From Nitrospira sp. SG-bin2 (GTDB lineage: Bacteria > Nitrospirota > Nitrospiria > Nitrospirales > Nitrospiraceae): 64,000 nt of DNA. The DNA is taken from positions 11,336-75,335 of the forward strand of contig LVWT01000015.1 of the NCBI GenBank assembly GCA_002083405.1. Reading direction: 5' to 3'. Below, one piece after another: positions 17,863 through 28,533 of the stretch (position 1 is the stretch's first letter; every line of letters starts with the position of its first letter). The position numbers and the translations under genes were made by a program. A model generated the notes under the pieces. It was not told where the DNA came from, did not search any database, and was given only the letters and a program-made list of their open reading frames with translations.

Positions 17863-18984
17863 TCAATAGAACAAACTCAACCGTCTTCGTTTCACGTTCA
17901 ACAACAATCCAAGCGACGCCATCATCATGATCGTCGCGCTCCCGCCGTAGCTCACCAGCGGCAGAGGAATCCCGACGATCGGAAACATCCCCGCCGTCAT
18001 GCCGATATTGACCACGATGCAAAAACACAGCATCGCGACGATCCCGACGGCCAGTAGCGCCCCCAGCTGATCCTTCGCCTTGGCGGCAATATCGAGCGCC
18101 AACCAGATGAGCGCGACGAACAGCCCCAGCAACAGAAGCACGCCGAGAAACCCCCATTCCTCCGAATACACCGCAAAGACGAAATCGGTATGCCCTTCAG
18201 GCAAAAACTTCAGTTGGCTTTGTGTGCCGCCGAAGAGTCCCTTGCCTGTCAGTTCCCCCGATCCGATCGCAATTTTCGATTGTAACGCATGATACCCCTT
18301 CCCGCCCGGATCATAGTCCGGATCGACGAACGCCATAATGCGCTGTCGCTGGTAATCATGCAAGGACCCCCACACCCCCTCCCAGACGAAGGGAAAGAGC
18401 ATGATCGAGAACAATAAGATGACACCCAGCGCCTGGGACCGAACTCCGACCATCAACAGCATCGCCGCATAGACCGCGACAAAGCTCAACCCGCTTCCCA
18501 AATCCGGCTGTTTCAGAATCAGCACGAGTCCCGGCAGCATCAACAGCCCCGGCACAATGACGCGCTGCAACCACCCTGCGCGGGGCGCCTTGGAATAGTA
18601 ATGCGCCAGCACCAGGATGAGCACAAGCTTGGCAAACTCCGACGGCTGGAGGCTGAACGGTCCCAGCGCAATCCACCGCTGCGCGCCCTTGCTCGCCCGT
18701 CCCTCGAACAGCACGAACAGCAGCAGCAGCAGCACCAGCCCGTACGCCGGATAGGCCAGGCGCGCAATACTGTGATAGTCCCAGGCCCACATCACGATGA
18801 AGGCCACCGCGCCCAGACCGATCCATACCAACTGCTTGACATAATAGGGCGCGATGCCGCCCTGTTGATCGTGGGTGACGCTATGAATGGAGAGCACCCC
18901 GATCCCGAGAATGACGAGGATCAGGCCCATGTAGCGGAGGTCAAAACCGTCGAATCCGCGTGAGTCCGTCAATCGATCAATCAT
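17863..18984 (-). CDS. rodA: peptidoglycan glycosyltransferase RodA
   Basis: This SEDS-family polymerase of 373 residues has ten predicted membrane helices. Signature segments are LVWIGLGAVAFIVMWAWDY near the start, KLVLILVLAHYYS and KQPDLGSGLSFVA (catalytic-loop Asp). The C-terminal GIPLPLVSYGGSATIMMMASLG is diagnostic for FtsW/RodA. It elongates glycan strands with PBP2 during lateral wall growth. It overlaps the mrdA stop by four bases (ATGA), implying translational coupling. Confidence 0.96.
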   Translation of the reverse strand: MIDRLTDSRGFDGFDLRYMGLILVILGIGVLSIHSVTHDQQGGIAPYYVKQLVWIGLGAVAFIVMWAWDYHSIARLAYPAYGLVLLLLLFVLFEGRASKGAQRWIALGPFSLQPSEFAKLVLILVLAHYYSKAPRAGWLQRVIVPGLLMLPGLVLILKQPDLGSGLSFVAVYAAMLLMVGVRSQALGVILLFSIMLFPFVWEGVWGSLHDYQRQRIMAFVDPDYDPGGKGYHALQSKIAIGSGELTGKGLFGGTQSQLKFLPEGHTDFVFAVYSEEWGFLGVLLLLGLFVALIWLALDIAAKAKDQLGALLAVGIVAMLCFCIVVNIGMTAGMFPIVGIPLPLVSYGGSATIMMMASLGLLLNVKRRRLSLFY

Positions 18985-20852
18985 GACTGTTCCAACGAAC
19001 TCCGCACCGGTTCCGCTTTGGATGCATTCGAACTCACCATCGGCACCTGCGGGGCCAGCTTCATATACGTCTCGATCACTTCTTTCGCCAGAGGAGCCGC
19101 AGCGGACCCTCCATGGCCCATGTGCTCGGCCAGCACAGCCACTGCGATCTTCGGAGACTCGACCGGGGCAAAGGCGACAAACCAGGCATGGTCACGGAAT
19201 TTCTTGGGAATGTTTTCCTCCGGCCCCGTTCGAAGGGCCGCGACCTGCGCCGTCCCCGTTTTCCCGCCGATGGTGACCAGAGAGGACTTCGCTCTCGTCG
19301 CCGTTCCCTTCGTCACGACATCGGCCAGGGCTTCCTTAATGATGCGAAACGTCTCCGGCTTCGCTTTGATTTTCCCACGCGGAACCGCCGGCAATTCCTG
19401 CAGATTGCCGGTGACTCGATCCATCACCGCCTGCACCAGGCGGGGCCGGTAATTGACCCCATCATTCGCAACCGTGCCGATCAAACTCGCCATTTGCAGC
19501 GGGGTCACCGTCACATACCCTTGACCGATCGCCGCCGAAACCGTTTCTCCCGGCAACCAGGGTTCGTTTTTCGCCTTCTGTTTCCATGCCGTTGAGGGCA
19601 TAATCCCGGCCCGCTCGGACGGCAACTCCACGCCCGTTCCCTGCCCCAAACCGAATTCCCTGCCGAACTCAGCCATGACGTCGATGCCCATGCGCTGACC
19701 CACCGTGTAAAAATACACGTCGCACGAATGCACAAGCGCAGTGTGAAGATCGACGGCCCCATGCCCGCTCGCTTTCCAGTCATGATAAATCCGTTTCCCG
19801 AACTGATAGCCCCCGTTGCAGAACACCGTGCTGGACGGCGCCATCGTTTTCGTCTCCAACGCGGCCACCGCCATCGGAACCTTGAACGTCGACCCCGGAG
19901 GATACTGCCCTTGGGAAGCTCGATTGTTCAGCGGACGTCCTTCATCTTGAACGATCTCAACCCACTGCTTAGGCGTCAATTCGCGCGAGAGCACGTTCGG
20001 ATCGAACCCCGGACGGCTGGCCATGGCAAGAATATCCCCGTTGGTCGGATCCAACGCCACAATGGCGCCATATTCCTGCCCCAGTAAGTCCTCCGCCACT
20101 TTCTGCAGCCGGACATCGATCGTCAGATAGAGATCGTTCCCCGCCTGCGGTTTCTCTACGACAGCGGCCCTCTTTTCGTGTCCGAGCGCATCGACTTCAA
20201 CGTTCTTCTGGCCGGCCTGGCCGCGCACATGACGATCGAATGATTTTTCGACTCCATATTGGCCCACGATGCTGCCCTGATGCAGGCCTGAAAATTCAGG
20301 CTTCTCCAGTTGTTCGGGTGAAATTTCTCCGACATATCCCAGGAGATGGGCTGCCGTCACGCCGCCCGGATAGTTGCGTTGCGACTCAACCTCCACCATG
20401 ACACCCGGAAGATCTAAGCGGTGAGATTCCACCAGCATGGCGTCTCGGAGCGTCATCCGATCCTTGATCTTACGCGGCAAGAGTTTGGCGCCTTTTACTC
20501 CCAGCTTTTTTCGGATAAGCGCCGGGTCCAGGCCAAGCAGGTCAGCCAGCTGTTCAACCAATACCTCACGATCCTTCACATCTTCCAACGTGACATAGAG
20601 GCTGAAGCTCGGCACATTGTTCGCCAGGAGCACCCCATGCCGGTCATAGATCAAGCCGCGAGCCGGCTCAAGCAGCACCTGCCTGGTACGATTGTTTTCA
20701 GACAAGTCCCGGTAGTAGGGCCCTTCCCGGATTTGCAAATGCCACAGCCGAAGGCCGAGCAGCGCGACCACCAGAAAAAGACCAACCCGAAGAATCAGGA
20801 GGCGGCGATAGAAATCGCCGAATTCGGTTTCTGCAGCATGCCCCAACGCCAT
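18981..20852 (-). CDS. mrdA: penicillin-binding protein 2
   Basis: The 623-residue class B PBP has an N-terminal membrane anchor (residues 20-40, LLILRVGLFLVVALLGLRLW), a PBP dimerisation domain, and a transpeptidase domain. Active-site motifs are STFK (in YPPGSTFKVPMA, the SxxK serine), SCD at the SxN position (VHSCDVYFY) and KTG (GGKTGTAQV). It crosslinks lateral-wall peptidoglycan as RodA's partner. The SxN motif having Asp in the third position is seen in PBP2 proteins generally. It lies ten bases after mreD. Confidence 0.96.
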   Translation of the reverse strand: MALGHAAETEFGDFYRRLLILRVGLFLVVALLGLRLWHLQIREGPYYRDLSENNRTRQVLLEPARGLIYDRHGVLLANNVPSFSLYVTLEDVKDREVLVEQLADLLGLDPALIRKKLGVKGAKLLPRKIKDRMTLRDAMLVESHRLDLPGVMVEVESQRNYPGGVTAAHLLGYVGEISPEQLEKPEFSGLHQGSIVGQYGVEKSFDRHVRGQAGQKNVEVDALGHEKRAAVVEKPQAGNDLYLTIDVRLQKVAEDLLGQEYGAIVALDPTNGDILAMASRPGFDPNVLSRELTPKQWVEIVQDEGRPLNNRASQGQYPPGSTFKVPMAVAALETKTMAPSSTVFCNGGYQFGKRIYHDWKASGHGAVDLHTALVHSCDVYFYTVGQRMGIDVMAEFGREFGLGQGTGVELPSERAGIMPSTAWKQKAKNEPWLPGETVSAAIGQGYVTVTPLQMASLIGTVANDGVNYRPRLVQAVMDRVTGNLQELPAVPRGKIKAKPETFRIIKEALADVVTKGTATRAKSSLVTIGGKTGTAQVAALRTGPEENIPKKFRDHAWFVAFAPVESPKIAVAVLAEHMGHGGSAAAPLAKEVIETYMKLAPQVPMVSSNASKAEPVRSSLEQS

Positions 20853-20862
20853 ACCAATACGC

Positions 20863-21363
20863 CTATGTCCGGTACTCCGAGACCCATCGCTGGATATTCA
20901 ATCGACTCCACACCAGCCAATACAGCGCGCCACCCACCATGGCATCGATCACGGCCTGAGGCACGACGACGGTCCTGACCGCCCACCACCAATCTTGCTG
21001 GTTGCTGAGATTAAGCAACGCCGCCGTGAGGAGGCCGGATACGCACGATGCCACGAGTATCCCCAACAGAAGGACCACCGGGGCAAGATACACCACATGG
21101 CGGCCGGCAAGGCCGGCGACATACCCGACAGCTCCCTTCGTGATCATACAGGTCGCAAGATCGGCGGCGGAAAACAGGCTCATGATCCATCCCAGGGTAA
21201 ACCCCAGCAACAACCCTGCAAGTTCACCCTCGAACAGACCAACCAGGCATACCACAATCAATCCGATATCCGGCATCACCCCCCACACGGTGGCATAGGG
21301 TAAGAGCACGGCCTGGACTGCAACCAACCCCACGATCAAAGTCATCCATGCCGCTGCTTTCAT
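20863..21363 (-). CDS. mreD: rod shape-determining protein MreD
   Basis: The 166-residue, five-helix membrane protein has the usual MreD features, including GLFEGELAGLLLGFTLGWIM and a C-terminal Arg/Trp-rich end. It is assigned from size, topology and position between mreC and mrdA. It is the least conserved member of the elongasome, and its sequence alone would be weak evidence. Its start overlaps the mreC stop by four bases. Confidence 0.9.
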   Translation of the reverse strand: MKAAAWMTLIVGLVAVQAVLLPYATVWGVMPDIGLIVVCLVGLFEGELAGLLLGFTLGWIMSLFSAADLATCMITKGAVGYVAGLAGRHVVYLAPVVLLLGILVASCVSGLLTAALLNLSNQQDWWWAVRTVVVPQAVIDAMVGGALYWLVWSRLNIQRWVSEYRT

Positions 21364-22238
21364 GATTTTGACTTCACCTTCGGTGCGTCGAGGCGCTCCC
21401 CTTCCGACTGAACATTCGGAGACTGGATGACCAAGACCTCTTCAACCCGGCCGACATCAACATCGGGAGTCAGCTCAGCAGACTGGAACAAGGCTCCTTC
21501 ATCTTTATCAATTTTTGTGATCGTCCCGATGGCCAGACCGCGGGGAAACCCGCCCACGAGTCCGGAGGTCACCACCTGATCGCCCGGCCGCGCATTCGAC
21601 AACAGGGGGATGTATTTCAGCCGGGCCAGCCCCTGCGTAGTTCCTTCGACGATTCCCTCGTCTCTCGTTCGCTGAATCAATCCGGCGATCGCGTTATTCG
21701 GATCCGTCACCAACAGCACCACCGACGTCGCAGCCGTGGTCTTGACGATACGGCCGACAACCCCCGCCTGCGTGACCACGCCCATGTCCGGTTTGAATCC
21801 ATCCGACTGGCCCTTATTCAGAAGAATCGTTCGGTACCAATTTCCGGTGTCTCGGCCGATCACTTGCGCGGCCACCATCGAGATATTCGCTTGCTTCTTG
21901 AACTCCAATAACGCCGTCAGCCGTTCCGTCGCCGCCGCCGCCTCGCGCAGCTGATCGTTCTGCCCCTTCAGATGCTCCAATTCCCTCCGCAGTTTCTGGT
22001 TTTCTTCCGCCACCCCGCGCAACATGATGAATCCGTCCCAGAGCTCGGCTGTGCCCTCTTGAACACCCGCCACAGCCCGAAGAGGCCAGCTCAACACCCA
22101 TCCGACCGGACTTCCGATATGTTGGAACAGGCCTTGAAGCTGGCTAGGTAACAGCAAGAAGCCGAGCAGGAAGACGGCGGCCAGCACGAGGGCGATACGC
22201 CCCGTATTATAGGGTAGGCGAAAATTGACCATCCGCAT
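21360..22238 (-). CDS. mreC: rod shape-determining protein MreC
   Basis: The 292-residue protein has one N-terminal membrane helix (residues 13-30), a coiled coil (about 65-105, EENQKLRRELEHLKGQNDQL) and the periplasmic MreC double beta-barrel, with GRDTGNWYRTILLNKGQSDG and VVTSGLVGGFPRGLAIG as family motifs. It connects MreB filaments to PBP2 and RodA. The gene is 14 bases after mreB. Confidence 0.95.
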   Translation of the reverse strand: MRMVNFRLPYNTGRIALVLAAVFLLGFLLLPSQLQGLFQHIGSPVGWVLSWPLRAVAGVQEGTAELWDGFIMLRGVAEENQKLRRELEHLKGQNDQLREAAAATERLTALLEFKKQANISMVAAQVIGRDTGNWYRTILLNKGQSDGFKPDMGVVTQAGVVGRIVKTTAATSVVLLVTDPNNAIAGLIQRTRDEGIVEGTTQGLARLKYIPLLSNARPGDQVVTSGLVGGFPRGLAIGTITKIDKDEGALFQSAELTPDVDVGRVEEVLVIQSPNVQSEGERLDAPKVKSKS

Positions 22239-22252
22239 GAGGGATGGAACCT

Positions 22253-23820
<1,568 letters not shown>

Positions 23821-24094
23821 GGAATCTCCTTCTAATTACTGGCAAAGTATAACAAAACCAACTAACCGGCACAAACAAAGACCGTTCTTTGTACATGACG
23901 TTCTTTTTTGATGTCCCGGCAACCTGCCCGGCACCGGAACGACAGGAGCATTGTGTCACAAACAGATCCATCCTGATACCTCATCCCGTCCCACCCGTCG
24001 AATTCAGTTCGGTTCGGTCATTTTCCATACCATCTTGCCTTCAGCGTAGTGCGCAAGTAGAATCGCCGTTCGTTGACACAGATGAGGGGATCGC

Positions 24095-24784
24095 ATGATT
24101 AAGATACTCCGCGACGCATCACACAACTATCCATGGCTCATCAAATCCATCATGGGCATCCTGGCCCTGGTCTTCGTCGTCACGATGGGATGGTGGGGAT
24201 TTGACGAAAAAGCGGGCAACGCCGTCGCCGATGTCGGCGATCTTTCGGTGTCACGCGACGAGTTCAAGCGCGCCTTCGAATTCATGTATCGCAGCTATAG
24301 AGAAAAAGGCGCCGGAGAAATCAAGGAAGAAGCGTTCAAACAGATCGTGATTGATCAACTGATCGAGAGCCGTCTCTGGGTCATCGCCGCGCGCGACATG
24401 GGCCTCACCGTCTCCGATACGGACCTGCGCGACACGATCATTCAAATTCCTGACTTCCAGAAAAACGGCGCGTTCGATCCCGACCTCTACCGCCGCCTGC
24501 TCGCCGCCAACCACTGGACCCCCTCTGCATTCGAAGCCATGCAACAGCAAGAGATTCTAGCAGGCAAGGCGCGGCTGATCGTGCGCGACAGCGTGGCCCT
24601 GACCCCCTGGGAGATTGCAGAAGGACAAGCGCTCACGCCGAAACCGCAAGATCCTAATTCCCCAATGACCAAAGACCGCGCGCTGCAGGACATGCTGTTC
24701 CAAAAACAACAGCGCGCCCTGGCTGCTTATCAAGAAGCGCTCAAAGCGAAGATTCCAACCAAAATCCACCGCGAATTGCTGTAA
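24095..24784 (+). CDS. SurA/PpiD N-terminal-domain membrane-anchored chaperone-like protein
   Basis: The 229-residue protein has one membrane helix (residues 16-35, IKSIMGILALVFVVTMGWWG). It is followed by a SurA_N-type helical domain: NAVADVGDLSVSRDEFKRAF, QIVIDQLIESRLWVIAARDM, GLTVSDTDLRDTIIQIPDFQ and NGAFDPDLYRRLL. PpiD and SurA normally continue into parvulin PPIase domains; this protein ends without one, so it is either a holdase-only member or a natural short form. It is probably inner-membrane-anchored and periplasmic. Confidence 0.82.
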   Translation: MIKILRDASHNYPWLIKSIMGILALVFVVTMGWWGFDEKAGNAVADVGDLSVSRDEFKRAFEFMYRSYREKGAGEIKEEAFKQIVIDQLIESRLWVIAARDMGLTVSDTDLRDTIIQIPDFQKNGAFDPDLYRRLLAANHWTPSAFEAMQQQEILAGKARLIVRDSVALTPWEIAEGQALTPKPQDPNSPMTKDRALQDMLFQKQQRALAAYQEALKAKIPTKIHRELL

Positions 24785-24815
24785 CGAGATAGTGGAAAAT
24801 CAGCCGGCAGCGCGC

Positions 24816-24847
24816 CCTGCCTTCGCCGAATCGCTTCGCGCAAGCAG
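24816..24847. repeat. REP-like palindrome, copy 1
   Basis: It contains CCTGCCTTCGCC, a short centre, then CGCTTCGCGCAAGCAG, forming an imperfect hairpin. It matches the complement of 27427-27459 closely. It lies between convergent genes and may help terminate both. Confidence 0.6.
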
Positions 24848-24904
24848 ATCCCGTCCCTCCCAGGGCTCAATGTACTGAAGGCCGAGACAAGAACAGCCCG
24901 CAGC

Positions 24905-25924
24905 TTACAGAATCAGCATGGCATCGCCGTAGCTGTAGAAGCGATAGCGTTCACGAACCGCTTCAGCATAGGCCTTCCGCATCGACTCCGTCCCGGCAAA
25001 GGCCGAGACGAGCATCACCAGCGTGGTGCGGGGCAGGTGAAAGTTCGTCATCAGGGCATCGACGACTTTGAATTCAAAGCCGGGCGTAATGAAGAGCCGG
25101 CTTTCGCCCGACATCGGCGCTACCACACCTGTTTCACGGGCCGCCGTTTCGAGCGTGCGGACAACTGTGGTGCCCACTGCCACCACGCGTCGGCCCGCCT
25201 GCCTGGTCTGCGCAATGGCGCGGGCCGCCTCTCCACCGATCTCGAAATACTCTGCACCCATCTCATGGTCCTCGATCCGCTCCACTGTCACCGGCTTGAA
25301 CGTCGCCGGGCCCACATGCAGCGTAATCATAGCGACCTGAATAGCTCGCTCCGCCAGCCGTGAGAGAAGATCCGCGGTAAAGTGGAGTCCGGCAGTCGGT
25401 GCGGCGATCGCACCCTCGTGTTTCGCAAAGAGCGTTTGGTACCAGCCATGATCGTCCCGGCTAGGCGGACGTTTGATATAGGGCGGCAGCGGCATCTGCC
25501 CGCTCTCGCGCAGCAACTGGACCACGGGGATCGGGCTCTCGACTTTCACCTGCGTGCCGCCGGCATCCCGTTTTACAATAATCGCGTGAGACTGCCGATT
25601 GAATTCGATGACCTGGCCGGCATGGAAGGAGCCCTTGACCATAATCTCCCAGATGCCGTCTCCCAGATCCTTCACGAACAATACTTCGACCACTGTTCCA
25701 GACGGCTGCTTTCTCCCCGCGATCCTTGCAGCCATGACCCGCGTATCGTTGACGACCAACAAATCGCCCGGGTCGAGCAGGGACGAGAGATCGGCAACAT
25801 GGCGATGGCCGAGTGTCTGTGCCGTGCGATCCAGACACAACAATCGCGCACGGTCACGAGGGATCACCGGCTGCGTGGCCACGAGTGAAGGATCGAACGG
25901 AAAATCAAAGTCGGAGAGTTGCAT
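24905..25924 (-). CDS. queA: S-adenosylmethionine:tRNA ribosyltransferase-isomerase
   Basis: The 339-residue QueA transfers the ribosyl moiety of SAM to preQ1 in tRNA, giving epoxyqueuosine. Family motifs seen are FPFDPSLVATQPVIPRDRAR at the N terminus, PPYIKRPPSRDDHGWYQTLF, GAIAAPTAGLHFT and TNFHLPRTTLVMLVSAFAG. Length is standard. Its ATG shares one base with the stop of the upstream SpoIID gene (TGATG), so the two are coupled. Other queuosine genes are not in the window. Confidence 0.97.
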   Translation of the reverse strand: MQLSDFDFPFDPSLVATQPVIPRDRARLLCLDRTAQTLGHRHVADLSSLLDPGDLLVVNDTRVMAARIAGRKQPSGTVVEVLFVKDLGDGIWEIMVKGSFHAGQVIEFNRQSHAIIVKRDAGGTQVKVESPIPVVQLLRESGQMPLPPYIKRPPSRDDHGWYQTLFAKHEGAIAAPTAGLHFTADLLSRLAERAIQVAMITLHVGPATFKPVTVERIEDHEMGAEYFEIGGEAARAIAQTRQAGRRVVAVGTTVVRTLETAARETGVVAPMSGESRLFITPGFEFKVVDALMTNFHLPRTTLVMLVSAFAGTESMRKAYAEAVRERYRFYSYGDAMLIL

Positions 25925-27138
25925 CAGGAGGAGGGCGGCGGAGGCGCCTGAGTCAGAGAAGCGAGTTGCAATTCCGTGCCCGGATAGTAGTAACGAAGAA
26001 TACTGGAAAATGAGTACCCCAATTCGGCCAGCTCTTTAGCGCCCCATTGGCACAAGCCGACCGCATGGCCTGCGCCATATCCTGTGAGGACAATGTCTTG
26101 GCCGAACGACTCAATCGTAAACTGCGTGCTGGGCACGACCGTATAGCCGACGGCCTTGCGAAGCTCTTCGCCCCGCAGTATCAGCTCCCCTTTGGAGTGC
26201 AGGATTCTCAAGGTCGCCACACGGCCCGCGCGGCTGTGCGAGAGCGGCGTCAGCGTCGCGATCGTCCCGACCGGAAATCCCAACTGCCTGAGATTGTTCT
26301 CCAGCAGATCGACCCTGAAGGAGGCTTTCCACTGATAATACGGAGACTCCAAATCGAACGGACACTCGACGCCTTTCAAATAGGGCAAGTCTTTCGACCA
26401 TACAACCATCGCATCTTCCGTGATTCCCGCAGCCGTCGACGAGAAGGCCGCATAGATCGGCGCGCCCTGATAGGTGATGACCAATCCCCTCGTAGACTCG
26501 ACTGCCTGCTCGACCCGCGCATCGAGGCCGTGACGACCGCGGTACACTTGATCCTGGATGCTCGCCGCCACATCGTAATCCCGTGACGCGCTGAGCATGT
26601 GTTGGTAGAGCGCATAGGTCCTGGCTGCGACTGCCTGTACCTTGAGCATTTCCGGATGCCATGCCGAATTGACCTCGGACGGCACCACCCCCTTCACATA
26701 TTCTTCCAGGTCGACCTGGTTGACGACCAGCAGCCCCTTGCCTCGTCGGACCATCTGAAGCGACCCGCCGATTTGCACCGCCGACTTCTCATCGACCGAC
26801 TGAACCGATGGGCCGTTGCCGTTGCCGTTCTGCCGTGGCAGCCAGAGTTTCAAATCCTGATCCCCGGCGCGCAACGTTACCTGGTCGCCGGCAGCGGGTG
26901 ACCCGTTCAGCAAAATCGTCGCGCCCCGCAGTTCAATACGAAGCACAGACCGGTGGGCCTGCGCCCGACCGTGCGCATCCGTCGCCCACATGATCTGATC
27001 TGCTTGCACTTCCAGACGTTGGACGTCCATTGCCAGCAGCACACGGATAGCGGGTGCGGCCTGGACCGGAGTCGCCGCCAGACACCCCGCCCCGATGGCC
27101 GCAACAGCCAGGCCGGCACAATACTGTCGTATGATCAT
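25924..27138 (-). CDS. SpoIID/LytB domain-containing secreted protein
   Basis: The ATG at 27138 is chosen because it overlaps the upstream DUF2905 stop (ATGA) and gives a signal peptide (MIIRQYCAGLAVAAIGAGCL, cleavage after VQA). The 404-residue protein has the SpoIID domain from about residue 110: YVKGVVPSEVNSAWHPEMLK, VQAVAARTYALYQ, FSSTAAGITEDA and the terminal GAGHAVGLCQWGAKELA. SpoIID-type enzymes cleave denuded glycan strands; outside spore formers they are cell-wall remodelling or amidase-enhancing factors. An alternative start at 27153 adds five residues. Confidence 0.88.
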   Translation of the reverse strand: MIIRQYCAGLAVAAIGAGCLAATPVQAAPAIRVLLAMDVQRLEVQADQIMWATDAHGRAQAHRSVLRIELRGATILLNGSPAAGDQVTLRAGDQDLKLWLPRQNGNGNGPSVQSVDEKSAVQIGGSLQMVRRGKGLLVVNQVDLEEYVKGVVPSEVNSAWHPEMLKVQAVAARTYALYQHMLSASRDYDVAASIQDQVYRGRHGLDARVEQAVESTRGLVITYQGAPIYAAFSSTAAGITEDAMVVWSKDLPYLKGVECPFDLESPYYQWKASFRVDLLENNLRQLGFPVGTIATLTPLSHSRAGRVATLRILHSKGELILRGEELRKAVGYTVVPSTQFTIESFGQDIVLTGYGAGHAVGLCQWGAKELAELGYSFSSILRYYYPGTELQLASLTQAPPPPSS

Positions 27139-27389
27139 CGGCGAAAAAACCATCCTACGAGATAGAATAGCAGAGTCAGGACGACACTGAGGAGGATGCT
27201 AGTCCCGATGGGAAAATAAAAACTGACGTTGTCCCGCTTGAAGGACAGATCACCCGGCAGCTTTCCCAGCCAACTGAATGCGCCGCCCAGACCGGGAATA
27301 CGATCCACCGCAATGAGCAGCAGGCCGAGGAGCACGATCCCGGCCCCAATTCCAATCAGCAGCTTGCCCAGTGCAGTCCATTCCGGCAT
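27135..27389 (-). CDS. DUF2905 family membrane protein
   Basis: The 84-residue protein has two membrane helices flanking the family signature GLGGAFSWLGKLPGDLSFKR near residues 33-52. Its end (LVGWFFRR) overlaps the start of the SpoIID gene by four bases. The function of DUF2905 is unknown. The same small protein is frequently next to queA and SpoIID-like genes in other bacteria, to my knowledge. Confidence 0.9.
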   Translation of the reverse strand: MPEWTALGKLLIGIGAGIVLLGLLLIAVDRIPGLGGAFSWLGKLPGDLSFKRDNVSFYFPIGTSILLSVVLTLLFYLVGWFFRR

Positions 27390-27426
27390 CTGGTTTCATC
27401 CCACGTTACGCCTCTGAACGATGCGA

Positions 27427-27459
27427 CCTGCCTGCGCGAAGCGCTTTGGCGAAGGCAGG
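27427..27459. repeat. REP-like palindrome, copy 2
   Basis: A near-perfect palindrome: CCTGCCT outer arms and CGC inner bases surround an AAAGCGCTT-type centre. It is the complement-strand relative of 24816-24847, located between asd and the DUF2905 gene. Confidence 0.65.
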
Positions 27460-27496
27460 AAACACCGCTGCCTGGCTAGGCTGTTTCAGTACCTTG

Positions 27497-28519
27497 CTAG
27501 CCGTTCACCAGACATTCAGCAATCTGAATCGCATTGAGCGCCGCTCCTTTGCGCAGATTGTCGGAGACGACCCAAAGATTGAGGCCGTTCGTGATGGACT
27601 CGTCTTCGCGCACGCGGCCGATATAGACCTCGTCTTTTCCCGTCGCATCCAGCGGCATCGGATAGAGTTTCTTCACAGGATCATCATACACGATCACACC
27701 CGGCATGGCGGCCAGCGCCGCCCGCGCCTCATTCGGCTTCAGCGGCTGCTCCAGCTCCACGTTGATCGCCTCAGAGTGGCAGCGCAACACCGGCACGCGC
27801 ACAGTCGTCGCCGTCACGCGCAACGCGGGTGTGCCGAGGATCTTTCTGGTTTCCTTCGCAATCTTCACTTCTTCGGAGCAGTCGCCTCCTTCGTTGAACG
27901 AGCCGATATGCGGCAGCAGGTTGAACGCGATCTGATAGGGATAGACCTCCGCCTTGATGTCACGGAACGCCATCAGATCTTTCGTCTGATCCATCAGCTC
28001 ATCCATCGCCGCCGCGCCGGTTCCCGAGACGGACTGAAACGTGGTTACGACCACGCGCTTTACCCCGGCCGCATCGAGCAACGGTTTCAAGGCCATGACC
28101 AGCGGCGTCGTCGTACAATTGGGGATCGACACGATGCCTCTTGGCATCGCCTTCAAGGCCTGGGCATTCACCTCCGGCACCACCAGCGGGACGTCCGGTT
28201 CCATGCGAAACACCCCGCTGTCGTCGATCACGATGACACCAGCCGCGCCAAGCCGCCGGCCATAGTCTCGGCTGATCGCATCGGTCGCCGAAATCAGCGC
28301 GAAATCTACGCCCGCAAACGATGTCTCGGGGGTCAGTTCCTCGATCGTCCATTCCTTGCCCTGACAGGACAACGTCCCTCCGGCTGAACGCTTCGATGCG
28401 AAGAGGCGGAGCGATTCCAGCGGGAATTTCCGTTCTTCCAGAATGTCCAACGTTTCCTTCCCAACGGCGCCGGTCGCGCCGAGAATCGCCATGACATATT
28501 TCGATTTCTTTTTCAGCAT
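27497..28519 (-). CDS. asd: aspartate-semialdehyde dehydrogenase
   Basis: The start at 28519 (MLKKKSKYVMAILGATGAVG) is chosen because it places the NADP-binding GATGAVG near residue 14 and gives the usual length of 340. A much longer in-frame extension overlaps the NHL gene and has no family match. The catalytic Cys is in SIPNCTTTPLVMALKPLLD. The enzyme reduces aspartyl phosphate to the semialdehyde for lysine/DAP, Met and Thr synthesis. It follows the NHL-repeat gene by 14 bases. Confidence 0.96.
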   Translation of the reverse strand: MLKKKSKYVMAILGATGAVGKETLDILEERKFPLESLRLFASKRSAGGTLSCQGKEWTIEELTPETSFAGVDFALISATDAISRDYGRRLGAAGVIVIDDSGVFRMEPDVPLVVPEVNAQALKAMPRGIVSIPNCTTTPLVMALKPLLDAAGVKRVVVTTFQSVSGTGAAAMDELMDQTKDLMAFRDIKAEVYPYQIAFNLLPHIGSFNEGGDCSEEVKIAKETRKILGTPALRVTATTVRVPVLRCHSEAINVELEQPLKPNEARAALAAMPGVIVYDDPVKKLYPMPLDATGKDEVYIGRVREDESITNGLNLWVVSDNLRKGAALNAIQIAECLVNG

Positions 28520-28533
28520 TGATCCCTGCCTCT

